From positions 522,103-586,102 of the forward strand of contig NZ_JAGYPF010000002.1 in NCBI RefSeq assembly GCF_018343535.1: a stretch of 64,000 nucleotides of DNA, written 5' to 3'. A program made the position numbers and the translations under genes. The notes under the pieces are model-generated. The model was not told the origin of the DNA and ran no database searches. It worked only from the letters and a program-made list of their open reading frames with translations. Shown here in pieces: positions 26,586-37,818 of this stretch (position 1 is the first letter of the stretch; every line of letters begins with the position of its first letter). The DNA is from Neobacillus rhizophilus. GTDB taxonomy: Bacteria; Bacillota; Bacilli; Bacillales; Cytobacillaceae.

Positions 26586-28172
26586 TTGATATATGCAGAT
26601 GTGATTGTCGTGGGCGGCGGCCCTACCGGAGTCATGGCAGCCAATATCTTGGGGAGGTATGGCCTGAAAACAATTGTCTTTGACAAATTAAAAGATATTT
26701 ATCCATTACCGAGAGCAGCCGTGATTGATGATGATATTGCCCGGATCATCCAATTTGCCGGCCTTGAGGAAGACATCCTCAAATTATCCACTGTTTCAAA
26801 AGGGTACAAATTTTTAAATCAACAGAATTCGCCCATGTTCGGCTTCAAACGTAACGCAAGCCATACATCCAATGGCTACCCTACCTCGCTCGTCATTAGA
26901 CAGCCATTGATTGAGGAAGTATTGAGAAGCGGCCTGAAGAAGCATGAGAATATCCTGTTTTATAGTAATCATGAAGTCCTGGACGTGGAAGAACGAAACG
27001 ATCTTGTAACGGTAAAAGTAAAAGATTTGGCGGCAAAAGAGGAGAAATCGTTTCAGGCAAAATATGTAATCGCTGCAGACGGGGCCCGGAGTAAAGTAAG
27101 AGAATGTATCGGAATCGAACGGGAAGATATGAATTTTAACCACCCTTGGTTAATCGTGGACATTAAGGCACCGAAGGAGCTAGATTTGCCGACTATTAAT
27201 CAGCAATATTGCCACCCATCTCGGGCAGCTACTTGTATTTATCTGGGCAATGATATGTACAGGTGGGAAATTGCCCTCCATGAACACGAAACCCAGAGCA
27301 CGTATAAAACCGATGAATCGATCAAAGAACTGCTGTCTAATTGGATGAGTACGGAAGACATCACGGTTGATAGAAAAATAATCTATGTGTTTCGCTCCTT
27401 GCTGGCGAAGCAGGGCAGAAAAGGACGGATTTTCCTGGCCGGCGATTCCGCTCATCAAATGCCGCCATTTTTAGGCCAAGGGCTTTCATCGGGAATTCGC
27501 GATGCCGTGAATATTTGCTGGAAAATTGCCCATATCCTCAAATACGATGTCAATGAATCCATCCTAGATTCCTATGAAAAAGAAAGAATGCCACATGTAG
27601 AAAAAATTATGCGCCATGCCGTTCTGCTTGGGGAGATTATTCAAACAAACAACCAAGAAATAGCGGACTTCAGAGATCGTCTATTTAACTATTTAAACAG
27701 CATTCCAAATGTGAGAGAAGCATTAAGCAACTTGGTCAAGGCGGCTTCCCCGATTGGTATAGGATTTCATCATCCTACTATCAAAAGCGATGAAACCACC
27801 TTGTTCCCGCAAACGACTGTAACACTAGCTGATGGGACTCAAGCTAAATCAGATAATGTCATTGGCGGCAGGTTTGCCCTGATTGTTTCAGCAAATGTTT
27901 TAGAGAATAAAATCGAGGAATTAAAGCAAAAATTAGCCGCTCTTCACTTAACTGACTTTTTTGTCTGCCTGCAGGTCGTTACGCAACAGCCGGTCAAGGC
28001 TGAGGAAGTCCTGGAGGAAATACCGCATTTTTCAGAGTGGTTCGACAAAAATAGTGTTGACGCAGCCATTGTTCGTCCTGACCGATATGTCTATGCAAAA
28101 GGCGCAGCAGAAGTGGCTGGGGATCTATTGGAGGATTTGGCAAAAAGCTTTGGGATTAAGGTAATGAGCTAA
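26586..28172 (+). CDS. FAD-dependent aromatic hydroxylase, MhpA-like
   Basis: A 528-residue flavoprotein monooxygenase of the phenol/3-hydroxyphenylpropionate hydroxylase class. The N-terminal Rossmann motif is VVGGGPTGVMAANILG, the second FAD motif is FLAGDSAHQMPPFLGQGLSSGIRDA, and a C-terminal thioredoxin-like tail is present. It would ortho-hydroxylate a phenolic acid using NAD(P)H and oxygen, giving the catechol for the next enzyme. I chose TTG 26586 because GAGGTGA lies five bases upstream; the frame is open to 26514. It is the first gene of a four-gene cluster with the dioxygenase and the FAH hydrolase. Confidence 0.85.
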   Translation: MIYADVIVVGGGPTGVMAANILGRYGLKTIVFDKLKDIYPLPRAAVIDDDIARIIQFAGLEEDILKLSTVSKGYKFLNQQNSPMFGFKRNASHTSNGYPTSLVIRQPLIEEVLRSGLKKHENILFYSNHEVLDVEERNDLVTVKVKDLAAKEEKSFQAKYVIAADGARSKVRECIGIEREDMNFNHPWLIVDIKAPKELDLPTINQQYCHPSRAATCIYLGNDMYRWEIALHEHETQSTYKTDESIKELLSNWMSTEDITVDRKIIYVFRSLLAKQGRKGRIFLAGDSAHQMPPFLGQGLSSGIRDAVNICWKIAHILKYDVNESILDSYEKERMPHVEKIMRHAVLLGEIIQTNNQEIADFRDRLFNYLNSIPNVREALSNLVKAASPIGIGFHHPTIKSDETTLFPQTTVTLADGTQAKSDNVIGGRFALIVSANVLENKIEELKQKLAALHLTDFFVCLQVVTQQPVKAEEVLEEIPHFSEWFDKNSVDAAIVRPDRYVYAKGAAEVAGDLLEDLAKSFGIKVMS

Positions 28173-28210
28173 CATTAAAAAAAGCAATATTGCGGATAGG
28201 AGTGGATAGT

Positions 28211-29140
28211 GTGATTAAAACGATTCAATTAGGGTATGCCGATTTTAACTGTACGAACCTGTCCAGGATGGCGGACTATTATGAAAACGTTATCGGTTTG
28301 ACGCTTGTCGAAGAAGGCGACCAAGGCGAGAAATATCTTAGCAGCAGCTTAGACCATCATAATATTGTGTTAAGAAGCAGCCGCGAAAGTGAATTATCAA
28401 CTCTTGGCTTTCAAATTGCAGAAACTGATTCTTTGGAAAATATTCAACAATTCCTTGCCCAGGCCGGAATTCATTCAGAGCTAAAATCTGATTATCAGCC
28501 GGGGATACGGAAGTTATTGGAGCTGAACGATCCGGATGGCTACACGATCCACTTATACCACCATATCGACATGCCAGCACCGGGGTATAAGCGTGATTCG
28601 ATTTCTCCTTTTAAGTTAGGCCATATTGCGTTAGGTTCAAAAAAGCAGCAGGAGTCGGTTGATTTTTATAGAGAAATCTTAGGGTTTCTCGAAACCGATA
28701 AAATCGGCAACCGGGCAGCCTTTTTAACCTGTAATTCCGATCACCATGTTTTGAACATTTCAAACTTCGGCCATAAAATCATGCACCATATTGCCTTTCA
28801 ATTAAAAGATTCGAGTCACCATACGTTAAGTGCCGATTTTCTAGCCAGTAAAAATATTCCGCTTGTCTGGGGACCATTTAGACATACAGCCGGACACAAT
28901 CTCGCATCCTATCATCAGGACCCGGAGCTGAATTTAATCGAATTGTACACAGAAATGGACCAATATATTCCGGAACTCGGGTATTTTGAACCGCGCCCCT
29001 ATCATAGTGAGCTGCCATTACGTCCAAGAGAGTGGCCGCGTAATTGCAAATGGTATCCAAAAGTAGAGCGTGACATTATCGACTCTGTTTTACAAAAAGT
29101 AGAATTTAATAATCGTTTAGTTTCACAAATACATGATTAA
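28211..29140 (+). CDS. Extradiol ring-cleavage dioxygenase, type I (VOC)
   Basis: About 309 residues in two VOC modules, like catechol 2,3-dioxygenases. Likely iron ligands are His138 in GHIALGS, a His in HHIAFQL (about 192-193) and Glu244 in NLIELYTEMD. It would open the catechol ring made by the preceding hydroxylase. GTG 28211 follows AGGAG nine bases upstream; the frame also opens at TTG 28190. The substrate (a dihydroxyphenyl acid) is inferred from neighbours. Confidence 0.85.
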   Translation: MIKTIQLGYADFNCTNLSRMADYYENVIGLTLVEEGDQGEKYLSSSLDHHNIVLRSSRESELSTLGFQIAETDSLENIQQFLAQAGIHSELKSDYQPGIRKLLELNDPDGYTIHLYHHIDMPAPGYKRDSISPFKLGHIALGSKKQQESVDFYREILGFLETDKIGNRAAFLTCNSDHHVLNISNFGHKIMHHIAFQLKDSSHHTLSADFLASKNIPLVWGPFRHTAGHNLASYHQDPELNLIELYTEMDQYIPELGYFEPRPYHSELPLRPREWPRNCKWYPKVERDIIDSVLQKVEFNNRLVSQIHD

Positions 29141-29161
29141 TAGATTAGGATGGTGTTAGTA

Positions 29162-29998
29162 ATGAAATTAGTAAGCTATCAAGTTGAGAACCAAAACAAG
29201 TTTGGTATTGCGAAGGATAACGGGATTGTTGATTTAACGAAGCGCGTAGATGCTGCAGACTTAAAGTCTTTATTGGCCGCCGATCTAGCGCAGGTCTCGG
29301 AGTTCGAAAGTGAGCCTGTGGACTATACATTCGAAGAAGTGACTTTTTTGCCGGTCATTCCGAAGCCTAATAAAATCTTTTGCGCCGGAGTCAACTACGA
29401 TGATCATCGACGAGAAGTAAATCGCGATAAAACGGAAAAACCGGTGATTTTCTTCCGCCTGGCTGATTCGCAGATTGGCCACAATGAAGCGATTTTGCTG
29501 CCACAGGAATCGGATGTACTGGATTATGAAGGCGAAGTGGCAGTCATCATTGGAAAACCAGGCAGACGGATTCCGAAAGAGCAAGCGTATGAACATGTAG
29601 CCGGCTATGCTTGTTATAATGATGCCACGATCCGCGACTGGCAGCGCCATACCCACCAATGGGGCCCTGGAAAGAATTTTGAAGGAACGGGAGCTTTTGG
29701 GCCATGGATGGTCACTCGCGATGAAATCGAAGACAATGAGATTTTAACGCTTGAAACACGTTTAAATGGCGAAACATTGCAGCATACTACAACCGATTTA
29801 ATGATTTTTTCCATACCCGAACTGATTCACTACGTCTCCTCCTTCATTACCCTAGTGCCGGGAGACGTCATCGTCACAGGCACACCAGGCGGAGTCGGCT
29901 TCAAACGCAACCCGCAAGTCCTAATGAAAGCCGGCGACGTAGTAGAGGTGGAAGTAAGCAAACTCGGAACCCTTCGCAACCAGATCAAAGAAGGGTGA
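29162..29998 (+). CDS. Fumarylacetoacetate hydrolase family protein
   Basis: 278 residues of the FAH fold: IFCAGVNYDDHRREVNR, the metal-binding block LDYEGEVAVIIGKPGR, GYACYNDATIRDWQR, GPGKNFEGTGAFGPW and VTGTPGGVGFKR. Family members hydrolyse, hydrate or decarboxylate the ring-opened keto acid. Its place as third gene fits cleavage of the extradiol product. ATG 29162 follows AGGATGGTG. The TGA stop is shared with a repeat unit, which marks the end of the catabolic operon. Confidence 0.88.
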   Translation: MKLVSYQVENQNKFGIAKDNGIVDLTKRVDAADLKSLLAADLAQVSEFESEPVDYTFEEVTFLPVIPKPNKIFCAGVNYDDHRREVNRDKTEKPVIFFRLADSQIGHNEAILLPQESDVLDYEGEVAVIIGKPGRRIPKEQAYEHVAGYACYNDATIRDWQRHTHQWGPGKNFEGTGAFGPWMVTRDEIEDNEILTLETRLNGETLQHTTTDLMIFSIPELIHYVSSFITLVPGDVIVTGTPGGVGFKRNPQVLMKAGDVVEVEVSKLGTLRNQIKEG

Positions 29999-30113
29999 AG
30001 CATGGGGACGGTTCTCGTGCCTCATTTCATCACAGTGATGCACGATGAGCATGGGGACGGTTCTTGTGCCTCACCCAATCACAGTGATGCAAGAGAACCG
30101 TCCCTCTGCCTCA
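29996..30113. repeat. REP-like cluster of three units
   Basis: Plus units at 29996-30024 (TGA is the FAH stop) and 30046-30073 (left arm shortened), and a minus unit at 30085-30113. Confidence 0.87.
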
Positions 30114-30129
30114 AGAAAGGAAGAACTAG

Positions 30130-30882
30130 ATGAAAGATACAAGTACATTATCTGAAACAATGAAAGTGATGCAAAGTCATGTTTCCGTTCGGAAGTATTC
30201 GGCAGAACCGATTTCGAAAGAACATTTGGTGGAAATCCTTCAGGCTGGACAGAGTGCAGCTTCCTCGCATTTTGTCCAAGCGTATTCGATTATCCGCATC
30301 ACCGACAAAGACAAAAGGGATCAAATCGCCGAGCTTGCTAAAAATAAGCATATTAGTGACGCTTCCGAATTTTTATTATTTTGCGGGGATTTAAAGCGCT
30401 TGGAAGCTGCCGGCCGTAAGCACGGGATTGTGATTGAACATGATAATTTAGAAAATTTTATCGTCGCCACTGTTGATACCGCCCTCATTGCCCAGAATGT
30501 TATCACGGCTGCGGAGTCACTTGGTTACGGCGGCTGCTATATCGGCGGCGTCCGGAATAATCCCGGTCCGATCAGCGAGCTGGTTGGTCTTCCAGACAAA
30601 GTGTTTCCGCTATTTGGATTATGCTTAGGAGTCCCTGCCGAAAAGAACGAGGTAAAACCACGACTGCCATTAGACGCTATTCTCCATGAAAATGTCTATG
30701 ACGAGGAAAAATACGAAGGTTTGCTCGATGATTATGATCAAACCATGAGTAACTACTATCAGCAGCGTTCTACTAATAACAAAAATACCAACTGGACTGA
30801 ATCAATGGCCCACTTCATGCAGGGTAAGAGACGAGTACACATGAAGGAATTTATGGAAGGCAAAGGGTTCCATTTGGAATGA
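30130..30882 (+). CDS. NfsA/NfrA-type NADPH-dependent flavin oxidoreductase
   Basis: A 250-residue nitroreductase-fold flavoprotein: HVSVRKYSAEPISKEHL at the FMN site, GYGGCYIGGVRNNP in the middle and the extended C-terminal arm of the NfsA/FRP subgroup. It would reduce nitroaromatics, quinones or flavins with NAD(P)H. ATG follows AAAGGAAG. It lies downstream of the aromatic operon but beyond a repeat cluster, so co-transcription is uncertain. Confidence 0.85.
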   Translation: MKDTSTLSETMKVMQSHVSVRKYSAEPISKEHLVEILQAGQSAASSHFVQAYSIIRITDKDKRDQIAELAKNKHISDASEFLLFCGDLKRLEAAGRKHGIVIEHDNLENFIVATVDTALIAQNVITAAESLGYGGCYIGGVRNNPGPISELVGLPDKVFPLFGLCLGVPAEKNEVKPRLPLDAILHENVYDEEKYEGLLDDYDQTMSNYYQQRSTNNKNTNWTESMAHFMQGKRRVHMKEFMEGKGFHLE

Positions 30883-30930
30883 TGAATAGGGAAGGTTTTT
30901 ATAAGGCAATCGGAAGTTTTGCACGGAAAA

Positions 30931-30965
30931 AGGCACAGCTAGTGGATCATAGCTAGCTGTGCCTT
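30931..30965. terminator. Hairpin terminator
   Basis: GGCACAGCTAG pairs with CTAGCTGTGCC. The T run after it is poor on the plus strand, so the terminator call is moderate. Confidence 0.55.
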
Positions 30966-31060
30966 AGTGCAGTTTTGTGAAACATCGAGTTCAAATCCTC
31001 AAACAATGATCTTACTATTTAATTAATCGATTCGGATACACCTCTCCCGTCCCCCCTACT

Positions 31061-31528
31061 TCATATCCCTATTCTTCTCCCAGCTTCCTTCGGTCTCAAC
31101 CTATGTTTATGTAGTTCTCCCACTCGTTCAATTTGAGCGAGGATGCTGGGAGGGAAGGGGGCTGACCGTCCTGTTTTGGTGCTGATGCCCATGAGCATTT
31201 GTTCGCTTGTGGCGAGCTGTTCGCCGTTGGTGTTTTCCATTGTAAAAAATACGTGCAGCCGTTTTGCATCATAATCTAGCAGCTGCAGGGCAATCCGCAG
31301 TTCTTGGCCTTTGTGGGCTTCTTTTAGATAGCAGAGATGTGTTTCTAACGTGTAAATGGTGTATTGTTCTTTTTCGCGGAAGTCCGCATCAATCCCTAAC
31401 TCCATCATCAGCTGGTCGACTGCGATGCTAAACACCTTTGCATAGGCAGAATCCGTCATATGTCCGTTATAATCAATCCAATCCTCATGGACGGTTTCAA
31501 GTAAGAGAGGGTTTTTGATTTGCGACAT
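31061..31528 (-). CDS. cdhB: Betainyl-CoA thioesterase, CdhB-like (copy 1)
   Basis: 155 residues with the hotdog fold: DWIDYNGHMTDSAYAKVFS carries the catalytic-loop Asp of the 4HBT type. As the third gene after the carnitine dehydrogenase and cleavage enzyme it fits betainyl-CoA hydrolysis to glycine betaine and CoA, the order cdhCAB known from Pseudomonas. It starts 40 bases after the end of cdhA. A close paralogue is at 58289-58765; the two share almost the whole sequence apart from the ends. The reaction is inferred from context. Confidence 0.82.
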   Translation of the reverse strand: MSQIKNPLLLETVHEDWIDYNGHMTDSAYAKVFSIAVDQLMMELGIDADFREKEQYTIYTLETHLCYLKEAHKGQELRIALQLLDYDAKRLHVFFTMENTNGEQLATSEQMLMGISTKTGRSAPFPPSILAQIERVGELHKHRLRPKEAGRRIGI

Positions 31529-31568
31529 TTGGCTACATCCCCCAGTTCCAGATTAACTTTTTAAAAAT

Positions 31569-32531
31569 TTATAGCTTCCCGTTCAGATTAGCGCCCGGCC
31601 AATATTTTTCCAGCAGCTGCTGAAGCTCAATGAGAAAGTGATCCCGCCGTTCCTCGAGCCCAGCGATGGAATGGCCGGCGGTCTGCCGTTCGCACCCGTC
31701 AATCACCTGATTGCTCAGCTCCTCCGTCAGTTCGGGTGCGACCAGTTTGGTCCAAGGCAGTTTCAAGGCCGGGCCGAATTGTTCCAGCATATGCCTCATT
31801 CCTTGTTCACCGCCGGCGAGATGCAGGGTTAGGAAGGGACCCATTAAGGACCACCGCAATCCAGGGCCGTAGATGATGGCCGCATCGACCTCCTCGGTTG
31901 TGGCAATTCCGTCGTTGACAAGGTGCAGAGCTTCACGCCAAATCGCTTCCATTAACCGGTCGGCGACATGACCTTCGATTTCAGCGGAAATGACCAGCGG
32001 CTTCATACGAATAGATTGATAGAATTGTTCCGCCTTCGCCAAGACCTCTGGTGCCGTCCGCTTACCGCCCACCAGTTCAACCAATGGAATTAAATAGACG
32101 GGATTGAAAGGATGGGCCACGATGATCCGTTCAGACCGGGCGCAGTCTGCCTGCAGGGTGCTAGGCATAAGCCCTGATGTACTCGAGGCAATGATCGCAT
32201 CCGGTTTTGCATTCAAATCAATTTCCGCCAGCAAACGCCGTTTTAGTTCTTCCCGCTCCGGTGCGTTCTCCTGAATCAAATCGGCGTCAGCCACCGCCTT
32301 TGCCAGGTCCGGTTCAAAGCGGAGCCGGTCTTTCGAAGCTCCCGCAGCCAATCCCAGTTTCTCCAAAGCAGGCCAGGCACGCTCGACACTTGCAAGCACC
32401 CGCTCCTCTGCACCTGGGGCTGGATCTGTCGCGATGACATCATAGCCCTGCGCTAAAAAACGAGCGATCCAGCCATTGCCGATTACTCCTGTGCCGACGA
32501 CGGTTACTTGTTTAATAGAATGATTGTGCAC
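31569..32531 (-). CDS. cdhA: L-carnitine 3-dehydrogenase (copy 1)
   Basis: A 320-residue NAD-dependent enzyme of the 3-hydroxyacyl-CoA dehydrogenase superfamily. The nucleotide-binding motif is VVGTGVIGNGWIARFLAQG, the substrate region has ASSTSGLMPSTLQ and AHPFNPVYLIPLVE, and the C-terminal domain has GPGLRWSLMGPFLTLHLAGG, typical of carnitine dehydrogenases. It oxidises carnitine to 3-dehydrocarnitine. The GTG start overlaps the cdhC stop (TAGTG), so the two are translationally coupled. A second copy is at 58839-59801. Confidence 0.9.
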   Translation of the reverse strand: MHNHSIKQVTVVGTGVIGNGWIARFLAQGYDVIATDPAPGAEERVLASVERAWPALEKLGLAAGASKDRLRFEPDLAKAVADADLIQENAPEREELKRRLLAEIDLNAKPDAIIASSTSGLMPSTLQADCARSERIIVAHPFNPVYLIPLVELVGGKRTAPEVLAKAEQFYQSIRMKPLVISAEIEGHVADRLMEAIWREALHLVNDGIATTEEVDAAIIYGPGLRWSLMGPFLTLHLAGGEQGMRHMLEQFGPALKLPWTKLVAPELTEELSNQVIDGCERQTAGHSIAGLEERRDHFLIELQQLLEKYWPGANLNGKL

Positions 32532-33427
32532 TAGATCCCAGCCTTTCTATGAGGATTTTTTAAGCCTAAATGGATTCGGGCCTCTTCAGGTGACATCGGT
32601 TCGGCACCAAGCCCTGCCATGATGGTAACGGCACTTTCTATCAATTGGGCATTGGTTCCCAGCACTCCTTTATCCAAATAGAGATTGTCTTCCAATCCGA
32701 CCCGGACATTGCCGCCCAGGAGCATCGATTGGATCGCCATCGGCATTTGCATGCGGCCGATGCCAAAGGCAGACCAGTGGGCATTGTTCGGAAGTTTATC
32801 CCGCATATAAATCATCGTTTCCGCATCGGCCGCTGCTCCCCATGGGATGCCCAGGCAGAATTGGAACATCGGGTCGCCGTCAATCAGACCTTCTTCAATT
32901 AATTGCTTGGCAAACAGGAGGTGTCCGGTATCGAAACATTCCAATTCAGGTTTGACTCCGCTTTGCTGAATAAGGCGGGCTTGTTTGCGGAGCCAATTGG
33001 TGGTGCTAATGTAAAGCTGGTCACCGAAATTCAAGCTTCCGCAGTCTAATGTACAAAGCTCCGGCAGCAACTTACCAATGGGCTCATGGCGTTCTTCCGG
33101 GGTCTGGATGTCTGTTCCAGGTCCCCCGAGGGCCGGGTTCTGTTCGCTTGGAATCCAGTCTCCGCCCCCTCCGGAAGTGAGGTTGAGAATGACGTCGGTT
33201 TCTGCTTCACGGACCCGTTCGACCACCTCTTGGAATAATGCCGGGTCATGGCTGATTCCCCCGGTTTTGGGGTCGCGGACATGAATATGGGCGATCGTGG
33301 CGCCAGCCTTTGCTGCCTCAATGGCAGATTCGGCGATTTCCTTAGGGGTAACGGGAACATAAGGGCTTTTCTTGACTGTATCTCCTGCGCCAGTGACCGC
33401 ACAAGTGACGATGACCTTTTTCTGCAT
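32531..33427 (-). CDS. cdhC: 3-dehydrocarnitine cleavage enzyme, BKACE family (copy 1)
   Basis: A 298-residue zinc-dependent beta-keto acid cleavage enzyme (formerly DUF849). Signatures are VTCAVTGAG, the metal-binding [25 protein letters not shown], and [11 protein letters not shown] with the catalytic Glu. It condenses 3-dehydrocarnitine with acetyl-CoA to give betainyl-CoA and acetoacetate. It is first of cdhCAB, behind GAGGAGG, and downstream of a hairpin terminator that separates it from gbsR. The close copy at 59801-60697 differs at perhaps one residue in ten by eye. Confidence 0.9.
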   Translation of the reverse strand: MQKKVIVTCAVTGAGDTVKKSPYVPVTPKEIAESAIEAAKAGATIAHIHVRDPKTGGISHDPALFQEVVERVREAETDVILNLTSGGGGDWIPSEQNPALGGPGTDIQTPEERHEPIGKLLPELCTLDCGSLNFGDQLYISTTNWLRKQARLIQQSGVKPELECFDTGHLLFAKQLIEEGLIDGDPMFQFCLGIPWGAAADAETMIYMRDKLPNNAHWSAFGIGRMQMPMAIQSMLLGGNVRVGLEDNLYLDKGVLGTNAQLIESAVTIMAGLGAEPMSPEEARIHLGLKNPHRKAGI

Positions 33428-33454
33428 ATATTTTCCTCCTCAAAAATTTATAAA

Positions 33455-33490
33455 AAAAAGAAAATGGCTTGGATTCCATTTTCTTTTTTT
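33455..33490 (-). terminator. Terminator or attenuator between gbsR and cdhC (copy 1)
   Basis: AAAGAAAATGG pairs with CCATTTTCTTT around an 8-base loop, with T runs on both sides. The same structure is kept in copy 2 at 60725-60757. Confidence 0.75.
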
Positions 33491-33567
33491 AGCTAATAGA
33501 AGTGTATAAACGCGACTATGCCTCTGTCTTCGAGGTTCGCTATTCGGCAAGTCTTCTTGAACTAGTC

Positions 33568-34104
33568 TTATGGCTTTGGAACATATTTAAAAATCTCTCC
33601 GCTGTCAAAGAATTCTACCAATCGGGCTAACCAATAATAATAATCCAGCCATTCCTTTGTTTCTTTGAGGAGAACATTAATCTTTTGTTCCAACTCTTCA
33701 TCGATTGTTCCGTGTTCCAGAATGGACTTCAGTTCAGCAGACATCTTTTTTTCAAACATTTTGTTTTTCTGGATTGCTTTTCGCCAGTTGGAGGTGAACA
33801 ACGAAACGAAGGTTTGATAATAATCCTGCTCAACATTGTATAAGTCTTTGCGGACTCCTTTTTCAAAGACCTTGTCCGCAATATTCAAATCCACCATTTC
33901 GCGGACGACTTGGCTCATCCGGGTTTTGCTCATTCCCGTTTCCTCAGATAGTTCATCCAGTGTCATAGGCCTGCGGTTCATATAAATGATGCCTAGCACT
34001 CTCCCGACAGTAGCTGAGACCCCGAACGTTTGCATATTATCGGCGATTTTTTCAACAAACTGCTCTTGGATATGATTAATTTTTTCTAATGGTTCTTCAT
34101 CCAA
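33568..34104 (-). CDS. GbsR/MarR family regulator (copy 1)
   Basis: 178 residues with a winged-helix domain (TVGRVLGIIYMNRRPMTLDE, SKTRMSQVVREM) and the GbsR-type aromatic C-terminus (DYYYWLARLVEFFDSGEIF), where aromatic residues could form a cage for a trimethylammonium group. In B. subtilis GbsR is a choline-responsive repressor of glycine betaine genes. Here it lies between cdhCAB and the divergent opuC-type operon and probably controls both in response to carnitine or a betaine. The effector is inference. Confidence 0.88.
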   Translation of the reverse strand: MDEEPLEKINHIQEQFVEKIADNMQTFGVSATVGRVLGIIYMNRRPMTLDELSEETGMSKTRMSQVVREMVDLNIADKVFEKGVRKDLYNVEQDYYQTFVSLFTSNWRKAIQKNKMFEKKMSAELKSILEHGTIDEELEQKINVLLKETKEWLDYYYWLARLVEFFDSGEIFKYVPKP

Positions 34105-34269
34105 AGGAATTCACCCTTCCAGTTACCCTATTACGTTGCCACTATATCACATTTTTTGAAAAAAACGAAAAGGGGAATTAGGTTGTAAAAGGGAGGAATT
34201 AGGAGGATTTTTAAGAAATACTTGGAAAAACAAACCTAAAAAACTTATAGTCTGTAAATTTGATGTAAT

Positions 34270-34332
34270 TTATAAAATTTATAAACTTTTTATTTTACAA
34301 ACTTTACTTTATACTAAATTTAGAGAATTTAG
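34270..34332. promoter_or_regulatory. Conserved AT-rich control region before opuC (copy 1)
   Basis: Contains TATAAAATTTATAAAC, TTTTACAAACTTTAC and a TATACT -10-like hexamer at 34310-34315. About 55 of these bases are kept nearly unchanged in copy 2 at 61488-61547, although the flanks have drifted, so it probably holds the promoter and GbsR operator. Confidence 0.6.
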
Positions 34333-34362
34333 ATTTTTGCATAAAATATGGAGGTGCTTACT

Positions 34363-35502
34363 TTGCTTAAATTTGATCATGTTTCAAAAGTGTATAAGGG
34401 GGGGAAACGAGCGGTTCATGATCTGAACTTGGAAATTGCCAAGGGAGAATTCATCTGTATTATCGGCCCAAGCGGCTGCGGGAAAACGACGACCATGAAG
34501 ATGATTAACCGGTTGATCGAACCGACAGAGGGTGCCATTTCTATCAATGGTGTAGACATTATGAAAAGCGACCCGGTGACACTTAGACGAGAAATCGGGT
34601 ATGTCATTCAGCAGATCGGCTTATTTCCTCACATGACCATTCAAGAAAATATCTCCCTCGTCCTAAAATTATTAAAAGTTCCAGAGAATAAACGCCGCGC
34701 TCGTGCCCGGGAATTACTTTCACTTGTCGATATGACACCTGACTATTTAGAACTTTACCCTCATGAACTAAGCGGCGGCCAGCAGCAGCGGATTGGTGTA
34801 CTGCGCGCATTGGCAGCGGATCAGCCCCTGATTTTAATGGATGAACCATTTGGCGCATTAGACCCGATTACGAGGGAATCCCTCCAGGAAGAATTCAAAA
34901 AGCTGCAACGGAAGCTGGAAAAAACGATTGTGTTTGTGACCCATGACATGGATGAGGCGCTGAAATTGGCGGACCGGATTGTCATTATGAAGGACGGTCA
35001 GATCGTCCAATGTGATACACCAGATGAAATCCTGCGCAATCCAGCCAATGAATTTGTTGAAGAGTTTATTGGAAAAGACCGTCTTGTCCAGGCAAGACCG
35101 AATATCCAAACGGTCGAGCAAATTATGAGCCCAAATCCGATCACGATTACGGGCGACCGTTCTTTATCAGAAGCGATCCAATTAATGAAGCAGCATCGCG
35201 TGGATTCCTTGCTTGTCGTGGATGAAATGAAGATTCTGCAAGGGGTTATTGATGTTGAAATTATTGACCAAAAACGGAAAAAGGCGAGTCTGGTACGAGA
35301 TGTTGTCGAAGCAGAGGTATTCACTGTCGACAAAGAGACGCTTGTTCGTGATACGGTCCGAAAAATCTTAAAAATGGGCATGAAATACGTTCCGGTTGTC
35401 GATGACAAACATCGCCTTGTTGGGATTGTCACGAGAGCTAGTTTGGTAGACATTGTCTATGATTCAATCTGGGGCGTGGATGAACTAACAAAAATAGGTT
35501 AG
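34363..35502 (+). CDS. Quaternary amine ABC transporter ATP-binding protein, OpuCA type (copy 1)
   Basis: 379 residues: Walker A GPSGCGKTTTMKM, signature ELSGGQQQRIGVLRA, Walker B LILMDEPFGALDP, then two CBS domains (about 255-370). This is the OpuCA/OpuBA architecture, where the CBS pair tunes activity to ionic strength or c-di-AMP. It powers uptake of carnitine, choline or glycine betaine with the next three genes. TTG 34363 is the start because GAGGTG lies eight bases upstream; the open ATG at 34348 overlaps that site. Confidence 0.92.
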   Translation: MLKFDHVSKVYKGGKRAVHDLNLEIAKGEFICIIGPSGCGKTTTMKMINRLIEPTEGAISINGVDIMKSDPVTLRREIGYVIQQIGLFPHMTIQENISLVLKLLKVPENKRRARARELLSLVDMTPDYLELYPHELSGGQQQRIGVLRALAADQPLILMDEPFGALDPITRESLQEEFKKLQRKLEKTIVFVTHDMDEALKLADRIVIMKDGQIVQCDTPDEILRNPANEFVEEFIGKDRLVQARPNIQTVEQIMSPNPITITGDRSLSEAIQLMKQHRVDSLLVVDEMKILQGVIDVEIIDQKRKKASLVRDVVEAEVFTVDKETLVRDTVRKILKMGMKYVPVVDDKHRLVGIVTRASLVDIVYDSIWGVDELTKIG

Positions 35503-35514
35503 GAGGGAGATGAC

Positions 35515-37108
<1,594 letters not shown>

Positions 37109-37112
37109 GACC

Positions 37113-37799
37113 ATGGAGACGATCAGTAGTATTTTGTATTACTATTCACAAAATGCGGCGTATGTGTGGGTCGAGTTTTACCGGCATTTCCTCATGTCTG
37201 CCTATGGCGTTTTATTTGCCGCAATTGTCGCGATCCCGGTAGGCATCTTTATTGCCCGCTACAATAAGCTAAGCACGTGGGTGATTTCGCTTGCTAATAT
37301 TATCCAAACGATTCCAGCCTTGGCGATGCTGGCTGTGCTCATGCTTGTCATGGGACTTGGAACCAATACGGTCGTATTTTCCTTATTCCTCTATTCGTTA
37401 TTGCCGATTATAAAAAACACCTACACCGGCATCCGGAACGTCGACCATGCCTTGCTGGAATCGGGAAAAGCGATGGGGATGACCAAGTTTCAGGTTCTCT
37501 GGATGGTTGAGCTGCCGCTGGCAATGTCCGTGATTATGGCAGGGCTTAGGACGGCATTGGTCATCACGATCGGGATTGCCACAATCGGAACCTTCATTGG
37601 TGCGGGAGGCTTGGGCGACATTATCCTGCGTGGCACGAATGTAACGGACGGAACACCGATTATCCTCGCAGGTGCCATCCCAACCGCGTTGATGGCTGTG
37701 ATTGCTGATGTGGTGATGGGCTGGCTGGAAAGAAACCTGTCGCCAATTAAAAAGCGAAAAGGCAGTCTGAAGAAAAATATAGCCGAACGTGCTGCTTAG
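37113..37799 (+). CDS. Quaternary amine ABC transporter permease, OpuCD type (copy 1)
   Basis: A 228-residue permease with about six membrane segments. The EAA loop lies in LLESGKAMGMTKFQVLWMVELPLAM, and GTFIGAGGLGDIILRG matches the partner permease. It is the last gene of the operon and is followed by a terminator at 37819. It begins four bases after the binding-protein stop, behind GGGGAGGGG. Confidence 0.92.
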   Translation: METISSILYYYSQNAAYVWVEFYRHFLMSAYGVLFAAIVAIPVGIFIARYNKLSTWVISLANIIQTIPALAMLAVLMLVMGLGTNTVVFSLFLYSLLPIIKNTYTGIRNVDHALLESGKAMGMTKFQVLWMVELPLAMSVIMAGLRTALVITIGIATIGTFIGAGGLGDIILRGTNVTDGTPIILAGAIPTALMAVIADVVMGWLERNLSPIKKRKGSLKKNIAERAA

Positions 37800-37818
37800 G
37801 CTCATCTTTTTGAAGAAG

